Assembly (NCBI RefSeq): GCF_000002985.6
Contig: NC_003283.11
Span: 19,159,501-19,223,500, forward strand
DNA from: Caenorhabditis elegans
Lineage: Eukaryota > Nematoda > Chromadorea > Rhabditida > Rhabditidae
Direction: 5' to 3'
Length of the DNA: 64,000 bases
This document shows positions 34,001-44,570 of the stretch, in pieces. The notes below the pieces were generated by a model. That model saw only the letters and a program-made list of their open reading frames with translations, did not search any database and was not told where the DNA came from. The position numbers and the translations under genes were made by a program. Position 1 is the first letter of the stretch. The number at the start of each line of letters is the position of its first letter.

Positions 34001-37000
34001 ATGTGAAAAATGCTCAAAAAATGGCCAAATTTTCAGCTTTTCAACGGTGATTTCGTGGATCGTGGCTCATTTTCCGTTGAAACAATTTTCACAATGATTG
34101 GCTTCAAACTTCTATACCCAAATCATTTCTTTATGTCACGTGGAAATCACGAATCTGACGTCATGAATAAAATGTACGGATTTGAGGGTGAAGTTAAGGC
34201 GAAATATACTCAACAAATGTGTGATATGTTTACGGAGACGTTCTGCTGGTTACCATTGTGCCATTTGATTAATGAGAAGATTTTTGTGAGTTTCTTCACG
34301 TGAAAAATGGCCTGGAAATCTGGAAAATTTGAGGAAAATGGCCCAGAAATCGCTGAAATCCTGGATTTTTCATTTCTGGGCGCTGCTAATTTTCTGGACG
34401 CTGCTAATTTTTTGGTCACTGCTAATTATTTGGTCGCTGCTAATTTTTTGGGCGCTGCTAATTATTTGGTCGCTGCTAATTTTTTGGTCGCTGCTAATTA
34501 TTTGGTCGCTGCTAATTTTTTGGTCACTGCTAATTATTTGGTCGCTGCTAATTTTTTGGGCGCTGCTAATTATTTGGTCGCTGCTAATTTTTTGGTCGCT
34601 GCTAATTATTTGGTCGCTGCTAATTTTCTGGGCGCTGCTAATTTTTTTGGTCGCTGCTAATTTTCTGGTCGCTGCTAATTTTCTGGTCGCTGCTAATTTT
34701 CTGGGCGCTGCTAATTTTTTTGGTCGCTGCTAAATTTTTGGGCGCTGCTAAATTTTTGGGCGCTGCTAATTTTCTGGGCGCTGCTAATTTTTTGGGCGCT
34801 GCTAATTTTTTGGTCGCTGCTAATTATTTGGTCGCTGCTAATTTTTTGGGCGCTGCTAATTTTTTGGTCGCTGCTAATTATTTGGTCGCTGCTAATTTTT
34901 TGGGCGCTGCTAATTTTTTGGTCGCTGCTAATTATTTGGTCGCTGCTAATTATTTGGTCGCTGCTAATTTTCTGGTCGCTGCTAATTTTTTGGGCGCTGC
35001 TAATTTTTGGGCGCTGCTAATTTTCTGGTCGCTGCTAATTTTTTGGGCGCTGCTAATTTTTGGGCGCTGCTAATTTTCTGGTCGCTGCTAATTTTCTGGT
35101 CGCTGCTAATTTTTTGGGCGCTGCTAATTTTTGGGCGCTGCTAATTTTTTGGTTGCTGCTAATTTTCTGGGCGCTGCTAATTTTTGGGCGCTGCTAATTT
35201 TTTGGTCGCTGCTAATTATTTGGTCGCTGCTAATTTTCTGGTCGCTGCTAATTTTTTGGGCGCTGCTAATTTTTGGGCGCTGCTAATTTTCTGGTCGCTG
35301 CTAATTTTCTGGGCGCTGCTAATTTTTTGGTCGCTGCTAATTTTTTGGTCGCTGCTAATTTTTGGGCGCTGCTAATTTTCTGGTCGCTGCTAATTTTTTG
35401 GGCGCTGCTAATTTTTGGGCGCTGCTAATTTTCTGGTCGCTGCTAATTTTCTGGTCGCTGCTAATTTTTTGGGCGCTGCTAATTTTTTGGTCGCTGCTAA
35501 TTATTTGGTCGCTGCTAATTATTTGGGCGCTGCTAATTTTTTGGTCGCTGCTAATTATTTGGTCGCTGCTAATTTTTTGGTCGCTGCTAATTATTTGGTC
35601 GCTGCTAATTTTTTGGTCGCTGCTAATTTTTTGGTCGCTGCTAATTTTTTGGTCGCTGCTAATTTTTTGGGCGCTGCTAATTTTTTGGTCGCTGCTAATT
35701 TTCTGGGCGCTGCTAATTTTTGGTATTTTTCCAGGTGTGCCATGGTGGATTATTCAAAGAAGACGGTGTAACACTGGAAGATATTCGAAAAACTGACAGA
35801 AATCGTCAGCCACCAGATGAGGGTATCATGTGTGATCTACTTTGGTAGGTTTGTAGGAAAATGGCTGAAGATTCGGGATTTTTTGATAAAAACCAGAAAA
35901 ATTGCTTCAAAAAAACCTGAAAATGCGTATGTTCAGTCAAAAACTAGGAAAAACTTATATGATTTCCTAGAAAAAATGCTCAAAAATATGGTTTTTCAGG
36001 GAGAAAAATTGGAAAAATCTGAAAATTTTATATCCAGATGGAAAAATCAATAAAAATTCCAATTGTCAGCCAAAAACTTGCAAAAATGCGTTTTTTTTTT
36101 GTTCGTACAAATTGTGAAAAATCAGATTTCTGTCGGGAAAATCAATAATCTGTTGAAAAAAATAGTTAAAAACTCGATTTTAGCATATTTTTCAGCCAAA
36201 ATTCACATTGAACTTCCGGAAAATGCAATTTTTTAGGTTAAAATATGAAAATATGTTGAAAATTGAATTTAAGCATCACTTTCATCACAAAATCACCCAA
36301 AACCTTCAAAAAAAAAGGCAAAACTGCTGAAAATTGTAATTCCCGTTAGAAAAATCATAAAATCTTCTAGTTTTCAGCTAAAAATCCCCAAAAACCCCCA
36401 TCTAAAAATGTTCAAATCACATTTTCCGCCAAAAAATTGGAAAATAGTTGAAAATTGAGTTTTCTAATAAAAAAATCGTTAATTTTGAGCCGAAATCACC
36501 AAAAAATGGGAATTAAATTGGCAAAACTGCTGAAAATTGTAATTCCTGTCAGAAGACTCGTAAAAAATCCAAGTTTTACGAGTCTTCTGACAGGAATTGC
36601 AATATTCAGCAGTTTTGACAATTTTTGCACAAAGAATTCCCATTTTTTGAGGTTTCGGCTCAAAATTAACGATTTTTCTATCAGAAAACTCAATTTTCAA
36701 TTATTTTCCAATTTTTTTGGGGGGAAATGTGAAATTCGAACATTTTTAGATGGGGTTTTTGGGGATTTTTAGCTGAAAACTAGAAGATTTTATGATTTTT
36801 CTAACGGGAATTACAGTTTTCAGCAGTTTTGCCACTTTTTTGGAGGTTTTGGGTGATTATATGATGAAAGTTATGCTAAAATTCAATTTTCAACATATTT
36901 TCATATTTTAACCTAAAACTTTGCATTTTCCGGAAGTTCAGTGTGAATTTTGGCTGAAAAATATGCTAAAATCGAGTTTTCAACTATTTTTTTCAACAGA

Positions 37001-39423
37001 TTATTGATTTTCCCGACAGAAATCTGATTTTTCACAATTTGTACGAACAAAAAAAAACGCATTTTTGCAAGTTTTTTGGCTGACAATTGGAATTTCTATT
37101 GATTTTTCCATCTGGATATAAAATTTTCAGATTTTTCCAATTTTTCTCCCTGAAAAACCATATTTTTGAGCATTTTTTCTAGGAAATCATATAAGTTTTT
37201 CCTATTTTTCGACTGAACATACGCATTTTCAGGTTTTTTTGAAGCAATTTTTCTGGTTTTTATCAAAAAATCCCGAATCTTCAGCCATTTTCCTCTGTTG
37301 GAGGTTTTTTGGGTGATTTCAGCTCAAAATTAACGATTTTTCTATTAGAAAATGCACATTTTTCCGTCAAAAACCGTCTACTAAATAAATTATTTCAGGT
37401 CAGATCCTCAACCAATCAACGGCCGGAGCCCGTCAAAACGTGGTGTCGGCTGTCAATTTGGACCAGATGTGACGTCAAAATGGTGTGAAACGAATGGAAT
37501 TGAATATGTAGTGAGATCACATGAAGTGAAGCCAGAAGGATATGAAATGCACCATAATGGACAATGTTTTACCGTTTTCTCGGCACCAAATTATTGTGAT
37601 CAAATGAATAATAAGGGAGCTTTTATCACGATTACTGGCGATAATTTGACGGTAAGAAATCGCACTGCAACTTTTTCCTCACGAGGGACGAGGAAAAGTG
37701 GTTTCTAGGCCATGGCCGAGGGGCCGACAAGTTTCAGCGGCCATTTATCTTGCTTTGTTTTCCGCCTGTTTTCTTTCGTTTTTCACAGCTTTTTCCCGTT
37801 TTTTCTTATTAAAACTGATAAATAAATATTTTTTGCAGATGCTAAAACAATTTCCAAGTAAAAAAATTATGTATTCAGTGGGCAAGCAGCGGTGAAAGTG
37901 GGCATTGTAATATGATGGATTACGGGAATACAAAACTTAAACTTTTTCTGAAACATGATACATATGGTGCTTAGATGCTGGAGCTATCTGATTTTCATAT
38001 CAAGACCGCTGAAAAAGTTTTGAGGTTTTCAAAATTCAACTTTTTGTGCGAAAATCTCGACTTTTTCACCAAAAAAGTTGAATTTTGAAAACCTCAAAAC
38101 TTTTTCAGCGGTCTCGTTATGAAAATCAGGTAATTTCAGCATCTAAGCACCATATGTATCATGTTTCAGAAAAAGTTTAGGTTTTGTATTCCCGTAATCC
38201 ATCATATTATAATGCCCACTTTCACCGCTGCTTGCCCACTGAATACATGATTTTTTTACTTGGAAATTGTTTTAGCATCTGCAAAAAATATTTATTTATC
38301 AGTTTTAATAAGAAAAAACGGGGGAAAAGCTGTGAAAAACGAAAGAAAACAGGCGGAAAACAAAGCAAGATAAATGGCCGCTGAAACTTGTCGGCCCCTC
38401 GGCCATGGCCTAGAAACCACTTTTCCTCGTCCCTCGTGAGGAAAAAGTTGCAGTGAAAAAATTGGAAAAAAAAAAATTAAAATTTGATAGAAATTGGGTT
38501 AAAATTGAAAAATTTTGAATAAAATTGAATGAAAGGTGGTTCAAAATTTTTTGGGTAAAATCGGAAAAATTAATGGTTTTTTTTCGAAATCTTGAAAAAA
38601 TTAAAATTTTGTTGTAAATTGGATGAAAATTGGACAAAAATTTTGATATTTCGCTGGAAAAAAAATCTGAAAAACTCGAAAAAATTGGCTAAAAAATTTG
38701 ACGAAAGGCAAAAAAATTTCAAAAAAAAAAAAACATTATTTTGCTTAGGTTCAATTGGAAAATTTAAAATTTCAATATTTTGCGGAAGATTCGGCTGAAA
38801 TTGGAAAAATTTTGTGAAAATACGTCAAATTTTTGATAATTTGAAAAAATCAAAAATGTAGCTTTGAAAAATCGATAGAAATTCGTCGGTTAAAATTGAT
38901 ATTATTGGAAATTTCTGAAAAATTCAAAAAAAAATGCAATTTAGCTTCAAAAATTTCAAAAAAATTAGGTTAAAATTGAGTATGTTGTTGCGAAAAAACC
39001 ATTTTTTTTTTTGAAAAATTGGGTTAAAAAATTTCTGAAAATTTCATTGGCAAAAATCTAAAATTTTAAGAAAAATGTATATATTGCTGAAAAATTGATT
39101 ACAAACTTTGAAAAAAAAAATTAAATATTGCTGAAATTGCTTGTAAAGCCTCAAAAAATCGATAAATTGGAGATTTTTTTTTCAAAAATCGGAAACAATC
39201 CAAAATTTTGAAAATTTCAGTTTTTTGAATTTTCAAAAAACTTTTTTTTTTTTTGAATTTTTCAGATTTTCACTGAAAAATTCTACAAAAATTTTTTTTT
39301 TTTTTTTTTTTTTAATATTTGCAATTTTTCAATTTTCAGCCCCGATTCACGCCATTCGACGCGGTTCCACATCCGAAATTGCCTCCAATGGCCTACGCGA
39401 ACAGTCTTTTCGGATTTAATTAG
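31055..39423 (+). CDS. pph-5: Serine/threonine protein phosphatase 5 (TPR-PP5)
   Basis: Exons are 31055-31178, 31237-31484, 32116-32295, 32965-33207, 34037-34285, 35735-35844, 37399-37651 and 39340-39423; all phases agree and give 496 residues (human PP5 has 499). TPR repeats fill about residues 30-150. The PPP catalytic domain shows GDVHG (240-244), GDFVDRG (269-275), RGNHE (300-304), CHGG with His351, Arg399, RSHE with His426 and SAPNYCD, so metal and phosphate ligands are intact. PP5 works with HSP90, which the TPRs bind and which relieves autoinhibition. In worms PPH-5 is known as a sex-determination (SEL-10/FEM pathway) and centrosome (SPE/SAS-7 suppressor) modifier; this is from memory. 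Introns 2, 5, 6 and 7 carry unusual repeats. Confidence 0.96.
31640..31960 (+). repeat. GGGCGCTGCTAA minisatellite in pph-5 intron 2
   Basis: About 13 units of GGGCGCTGCTWA alternate with two fillers, TTCAATTTT and GACTACAAACTACAAGATTT. The unit is the same compound repeat found at 39880-41470. Confidence 0.9.
32296..32964 (+). other. pph-5 intron 3, degenerate AAAATCGATTTTTC repeats
   Basis: The intron is made of loosely repeated phrases such as AAAAATCGATTTTTCA and GAAATTTAGTCTAAAAATC. Introns 4 (33208-34036) and 6 have the same style. No other feature is visible. Confidence 0.5.
33208..34036 (+). other. pph-5 intron 4, degenerate A/T-rich phrases
   Basis: Loose repeats of phrases like CAAAATTTTGACT and AAAACCTGAAAA fill the intron. 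It holds no exon, and none is needed: the flanking exons join in phase 0. Confidence 0.5.
34376..35725 (+). repeat. Large 16-18 bp minisatellite in pph-5 intron 5
   Basis: About 1.35 kb of near-perfect repeats of TTTTTTGGTCGCTGCTAA and TTTTTGGGCGCTGCTAA, roughly 80 copies. Unit variants (TTTTCTGG, TTATTTGG, GTCGC versus GGCGC) form higher-order patterns. All three forward frames stay open in parts because the unit lacks many stops, but the derived proteins are repeat artefacts. The array ends about 10 bp before the acceptor of exon 6 (TTTTTCCAG, 35734). Confidence 0.95.
35855..37294. repeat. 1.44-kb palindrome in pph-5 intron 6
   Basis: The two arms of about 710 bp are inverted copies. AGGAAAATGGCTGAAGATTC at the left edge matches the reverse complement of the right edge, and the centre is AAGACTCGTAAAA, then AATCCAAG (36566-36573) as loop, then TTTTACGAGTCTT. 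Only small indels and substitutions separate the arms. It fills nearly all of the intron and in the pre-mRNA would fold into a long hairpin. No transposase gene is present. Confidence 0.9.
37663..38455. repeat. 793-bp foldback element in pph-5 intron 7
   Basis: Terminal sequence CACTGCAACTTTTTCCTCAC at 37663 is mirrored by AGTTGCAGTG ending at 38455. Each arm is about 390 bp, nearly identical, and meets near 38060. It starts about 11 bp after the exon 7 donor. It looks like a non-autonomous foldback or MITE-like element; I see no clear target-site duplication. Confidence 0.88.
38456..39339 (+). other. Rest of pph-5 intron 7: A/T-rich, no feature
   Basis: It contains loose AAAATTGGGTTAAAATTG-like phrases and a long T run (about 39291-39313) just before the final acceptor TTTTCAG at 39339. 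Confidence 0.5.
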
Positions 39424-39880
39424 GCCGAGTTAGGCCTATTTTCAATTTTTTCCCCAATTTTTTTTTGTGATTTTTCTTCTCTTCTCTTTTTAAATTATCG
39501 ATTTTTTCTTTTTTTTTTCTTCGTTTCCCCCCTCAAAAATCTTGTTTTGTTAGCCCAGCCCCTCCCACCCCCACCCCTACCTCCCCCAAACATTTTGGGT
39601 CTCGCCACGAAACGAAAATCTCTTCCACGCGGGACCCCTTTTTCCCATTCCCAGGGGGAATTTCCCACACACACACACACACTTTTTCTCTCCCCGACAT
39701 CCCAGTTCTTATTATTATGATTATAGTTATTACACGAAAGATTTCAGACAAATATGAAATTTGCATGATTAACTTGTTTGGAAAAAAACACAACAAAAAA
39801 ATTCGACCACGGCGGGGACTCGAACCCCGGAGGTGTGATTGGTAGTCGGCGAGAATTTTCTAGAAAAACCACCCAAAACT
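39424..39880. other. pph-5 3' region and a pyrimidine-rich stretch
   Basis: T-rich sequence, then a C-rich run (about 39545-39590) and a CA run (about 39668-39682). No canonical AATAAA was seen close to the pph-5 stop, so a variant signal is likely. A tRNA-like fragment follows on the minus strand (39806-39856). Confidence 0.45.
39806..39856 (-). repeat. Truncated tRNA-like module, reverse orientation
   Basis: GACTCGAACCCCGGAGGTGT followed by GATTGGTAGTCGGCGA is the reverse complement of the core in the 28.5-29.7 kb array. The 5' half of the core is missing, replaced by unrelated sequence at about 39857, just before the minisatellite. Confidence 0.75.
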
Positions 39881-39885
39881 GGATA

Positions 39886-41470
39886 ATGCGCTGCTAAGAC
39901 TACAAACTACAAGATTTTGGGCGCTGCTAAGACTACAAACTACAAGATTGTGGGCGCTGCTAAGACTACAAACTACAAGTTTTGGGCGCTGCTAAGACTA
40001 CAAACTACAAGTTTTGGGCGCTGCTAATTCAATTTTGGGCGCTGCTAAGACTACAAACTACAAGATTTTGGGCGCTGCTAAGACTACAAACTACAAGTTT
40101 TGGGCGCTGCTAATTCAATTTTGGGCGTTGCTAAGACTACAAACTACAAGATTGTGGGCGCTGCTAAGACTACAAACTACAAGATTGTGGGCGCTGCTAA
40201 GACTACAAACTACAAGTTTTGGGCGCTGCTAATTCAATTTTGGGCGCTGCTAAGACTACAAACTACAAGATTTTGGGCGCTGCTAAGACTACAAACTACA
40301 AGTTTTGGGCGCTGCTAATTCAATTTTGGGCGCTGCTAAGACTACAAACTACATGATTTTGGGCGCTGCTAAGACTACAAACTACAAGTTTTGGGCGCTG
40401 CTAATTCAATTTTGGGCGTTGCTAAGACTACAAACTACAAGATTGTGGGCGCTGCTAAGACTACAAACTACAAGATTGTGGGCGCTGCTAAGACTACAAA
40501 CTACAAGTTTTGGGCGCTGCTAATTCAATTTTGGGCGCTGCTAAGACTACAAACTACAAGATTTTGGGCGCTGCTAAGACTACAAACTACAAGTTTTGGG
40601 CGCTGCTAATTCAATTTTGGGCGCTGCTAAGACTACAAACTACATGATTTTGGGCGCTGCTAATTCAATTTTGGGCGCTGCTAAGACTACAAACTACAAG
40701 TTTTGGGCGCTGCTAATTCAATTTTGGGCGCTGCTAAGACTACAAACTACGAGTTTTGGGCGCTGCTTAGACTACAAACTACAAGATTTAGGCGCTGCTT
40801 ATTCAATTTTGGGCGCTGCTTAGACTACAAACTACAAGATTTTGGGCGCTGCTAAGACTACAAACTACATGATTTTGGGCGCTGCTTAGACTACAAACTA
40901 CGAGTTTTGGGCGCTGCTTAGACTACAAACTACAAGATTTAGGCGCTGCTTATTCAATTTTGGGCGCTGCTTAGACTACAAACTACAAGATTTTGGGCGC
41001 TGCTAACACTACAAACTACAAGATTTTGGGCGCTGCTAATTCAATTTTGGGCGCTGCTTAGACTACAAACTACGAGTTTTGGGCGCTGCTAAGACTACAA
41101 ACTACAAGTTTTGGGCGCTGCTTAGACTACAAACTACAAGATTTTGGGCGCTGCTAAACTACAAACTACAAGATTTTGGGCGCTGCTAACACTACAAACT
41201 ACAAGATTTTGGGCGCTGCTAATTCAATTTTGGGCGCTGCTAATTCAATTTTGGGCGCTGCTAAACTACAAACTACAAGTTTTGGGCGCTGCTAATTCAA
41301 TTTTGGGCGCTGCTAAGACTACAAACTACAAGTTTTGGGCGCTGCTATGCGATTTTTCGTATAAAAAACCTAGTTTTCGACTGTTTTTTCGGCAAAAAAT
41401 TGGAAAAATGAAGAAAAAGTGAGTTTGGGCGCTGCTAAAACTACAAACTACAAGATTTGGGCGCTGCTAT
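39886..41470 (+). repeat. Compound GCGCTGCTAA minisatellite between pph-5 and the His/Ser-rich gene
   Basis: Roughly 50 units of GGGCGCTGCTAA (or TTA) are joined by two fillers: TTCAATTTT, and GACTACAAACTACAAGATTT (variants AAGTTTT, AAGATTGTG). A higher-order block of about 290 bp is repeated (40014-40304 resembles 40305-40595). The array lies in the 3' space between two convergent genes, ending about 200 bp from the next stop codon. Confidence 0.95.
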
Positions 41471-41526
41471 CGCAATTTTTCATGTTTTTTTTCTTCGTTT
41501 TTCTCCACTAAACACAATGAAATTAA

Positions 41527-41532
41527 TTTATT
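41527..41532 (-). terminator. Poly(A) signal of the His/Ser-rich gene
   Basis: TTTATT on the + strand is AATAAA on the gene strand, about 150 nt past the stop codon. Confidence 0.55.
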
Positions 41533-41681
41533 CGACACGGAAAAATTGGTACAAAAAATTACAAATTCGCTAGAAAAATCGATACAAACAAAAAAAAAAG
41601 GCTGTTCAGGATTTATCCAAAAAGTACATGTAATGCAGTGACGCATCAATTGTGGCGAGCAGAAGCTCATCGACCGCCCGT

Positions 41682-44097
41682 CTAGTGGCTCTTCTTATGT
41701 GACTTCTTCGTGTGCTGCTTCTTTGAATGCTTCGAATGGTGTCCATGATGGTGGTGGTTCTCCTTGTCGTCATGGTGTCCGTGGTGGGCTCCGTGATGGG
41801 CTCCGTGCTCGTGGTGGGCTCCGTGGTGTCCGTGGTGAGCCGGGGAGTGATGGGCTCCGTGGTGGGTCCCATGACCTCCGTGATGTCCGTGATGTGCTAG
41901 GGAGTGGTGGGTTCCGTGGTGTCCGTGATGGACTCCGTGAGATCCGTGGTGATGATCTCCATGGTGTTCGTGATGCTCATGGTGTGGGGCGTGGTGGTGG
42001 TGGGCTCCGTGGTGTCCATGGTGAGCTCCGTAGCCTGCTCCATGATGTCCGTGATGAACTCCATGCTCCCCATGGTGTCCGTGGTGAGCCGGTGCGTGGT
42101 GACCATGCCCATGGGATTCGTGGTGTCCGTGATGAACTCCGTGAGATCCGTGGTGTCCGTGGTGTCCGTGATGAGCTGGAGCATGGTGGTGCTCCCCATG
42201 ATGTCCGTGGTGAGCTGGGGAGTGATGGGATCCGTGGTGTCCGTGGTGGGTCCCATGTTCCCCGTGGTGTCCATGGTGTGCTGGAGCATGGTGGTGCTCT
42301 CCATGATGTCCGTGGTGGGTCCCATGTTCCCCGTGGTGTCCGTGGTGTGCTGGAGCATGGTGGTGCTCCCCATGATGTCCGTGGTGAGCTGGGGAGTGAT
42401 GGGATCCGTGGTGTCCGTGGTGGGTCCCATGTTCCCCGTGGTGTCCATGGTGTGCTGGAGCATGGTGGTGCTCTCCATGATGTCCGTGATGAGCTGGAGC
42501 ATGGTGGTGCTCCCCATGATGTCCGTGGTGGGCTGGGGAGTGATGTCCGTGTCCATGGGATTCGTGGTGTCCATGATGAGCTGGAGCATGGTGGTGCTCT
42601 CCATGGTGTCCGTGGTGGGTCCCATGTTCCCCGTGATGAGCTGGGGAGTGGTGGGTCCCATGGTGCTCTCCATGATGTCTGTGGTGGACTCCGTGCTCGT
42701 CGTGATGAGCTGCGTGCTCATGGTGCTCTCCTTCCTTGTGCTCGTGATGAGCTCCATCCTTGTGCTCGTGGTGCTCATGATGGGCTGGAGCGTGCTTCTT
42801 CTCGTCCTCAGATTCTGAGGAAGATGAGGAGCTGGAGCTGGAGCTGGAGGAAGAGCTAGAGCTAGAAGAGCTCGCGGCCTTCTTGTGATGCTTCTTTCCG
42901 TGGCTCTTCTTGTGATGCACCTTCTTCTTCTTCTTCTCGTCTTCAGATTCCGAGGAAGAAGACGATGAAGAAGAACTGGAAGAGGAAGAGGAGCTGCTGG
43001 AAGAGCTGGAGCTGGAAGCGGCCTTCTTGTGATGCTTCACGTGCTTCTTGGCGGCGTGCTTCTTGTGATGGTGCTTCTCATCCTCGGATGAGGAAGAGGA
43101 GCTGGAGGAGCTCGAGCTCGAGCTGCTGGACGAGCTAGACTCGGCCTTCTTGTGATGCTTCTTCACGGCATGCTTCTTGTGGTGATGCTTCTCGTCTTCG
43201 GACTCCGACGACGAAGAAGACGAGCTGGAGGAGCTGGAGCTAGAGGAGCTTGACGATGAGCTGCTGGAAGAGCTCTCAGCCTTCTTGTGATGCTTCTTCA
43301 GATGCTTCTTGGCATGCTTCTTATGGTGATGCTTCTCGTCTTCGGACTCAGATGAGGAGCTGGAAGAGGAGCTTGAGCTGGAGCTCGAGGAGCTGGATGA
43401 GCTGGAAGAGCTAGACTCGGCCTTCTTGTGATGCTTCTTAAGATGCTTCTTGGCGTGCTTCTTGTGGTGGTGCTTCTCGTCCTCGGATTCAGACGAAGAG
43501 GAAGAGGATGAGGATGAGCTGGAGGAGCTGGAGCTCGAGCTGCTGCTGGAGGAGGAGCTGGAGCTGCTCGAGTCCTGAGCCTTCACATGGTGATGGTGGT
43601 GGTGGACCTCGTGGTGGCCTGGATGGGCTCCGTGAGCATGATGGGTATGGTGACCGTGGTGTGGGGAGATGAAGCTCAGGAATCCTGAAATATTCCTGTT
43701 TATTAAGAGATTCCAAAGCTCCGGACCAACCTTTCAATGAGATGTGTCCATCATGAGCATGATGATCAAAGACCTTCTGGAAGTGGAGCTCCTTGGCCAG
43801 GTGCTCAATATCGTGGAGCGCCGAGCGAGCTTCATCCCGAGTGAGCTTATGCCCGTGCGAGGAGTGCTTCGAGAAGAGCTTCTCTGAAAATTATCATGAT
43901 CTTTGACTACCGTAGGTGATACTAAGAAACTACAACTGATAACATGTCAGTTGTGTTGTGTTGGCAAACATTTCCGAAATTTTCTAATTTTTTCGGTAAT
44001 TTCACTGATAAGAATGATCTTTGGCAGGAAGCGCCGAAAACTCACTGATCTTGTGAAGCGACACGTGGTGGGTGTGATGATGATGGTGCACCGTCAT
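41682..44097 (-). CDS. Serine- and histidine-rich repeat protein
   Basis: Exons in gene order are 44046-44097, 43731-43883 and 41682-43684; phases 1 and 1 agree, giving 735 residues. Residues 1-100 are the only non-repetitive part and are already His-rich (MTVHHHHHTHHVSLHKIKKL ... LTRDEARSALHDIEHLAKEL). From about 102 to 385 come six blocks of 15-30 serines, each followed by ESEDEKHHHKKHAKKHLKKH-like tails. The rest is Gly-His-rich repeats such as HHGHHGEHHHAPAHHG. There is no signal peptide or membrane segment, so it is probably cytosolic or nuclear. The His clusters suggest metal binding and the SSSESEDE runs suggest casein kinase 2 sites; both are inference. I do not recognise a family function. 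Confidence 0.85.
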
Positions 44098-44570
44098 TGT
44101 TTAGGTTCTGGAATTTTCAGAATTTTCAGAATTTTACTCGAAATTCAAAGTTAAGAGGGATTTTAGAAGTAAAATCGAGAAAAAGCCCCGAAAATTTTGA
44201 TAATCACCGTCCTCCTCCGCCCCATTTTATAAGCTTTTTTTAGGCTCCGCCTCCCTTAAGTTTGACTCCGCCCATTTTGACACGGGAGGCAATTAAAAGT
44301 TTTGATGATGTTTGGAGAAGTGAGAGATCGAGATAAGACACCCGGAGAAGGAGAAACGTGAAAATTTGGGACGATGATTGTCAGAGTGATGTAATATTTG
44401 GGGAGGTAATAGGAGAGGTGATGAAGTCTGACAGCTGTTGAGCATCAGCATTTGATTAATTTTCAAAATTTTCAAATTTTCAGCTGATTGTATTATAGTA
44501 GTTCACTGAAGGGTTTTGTGTGAGAAGTTGGAGGTTTTTGTGATTTTTCGGGTCTCGGTAGGTTCTAGCA
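44098..44570. promoter_or_regulatory. Upstream region of the His/Ser-rich gene
   Basis: It includes a short GC-richer segment with paired CTCCGCC and CCGCCC boxes near 44210-44280 (GGCTCCGCCTCCC, GACTCCGCCCATTTT). No metal-response or other site can be named with confidence. Confidence 0.35.

Noticed and set aside
34307..35796. Long open frames (up to 144 codons) with repeated LVAANF/FWSLLI units
   Set aside because: They are translations of the pph-5 intron 5 minisatellite and lie between phase-matched exons of a conserved gene.
37698..38384. Open frames shared on both strands ([15 protein letters not shown]) suggesting a small gene
   Set aside because: Both are reads of the same palindromic foldback element arms; no transposase motif or complete gene is present.
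40014..41422. Repeated open frames reading GAAKTTNYK and [10 protein letters not shown]
   Set aside because: These come from the downstream minisatellite; no start context, splice sites or non-repeat sequence supports a protein.
41699..42859. 386-codon and 304-codon open frames on the + strand opposite the His-rich gene
   Set aside because: They are antisense shadows of the Gly-His repeats (codon pattern CAC/CAT forces open frames); the minus-strand gene has exons, phase and a unique head.
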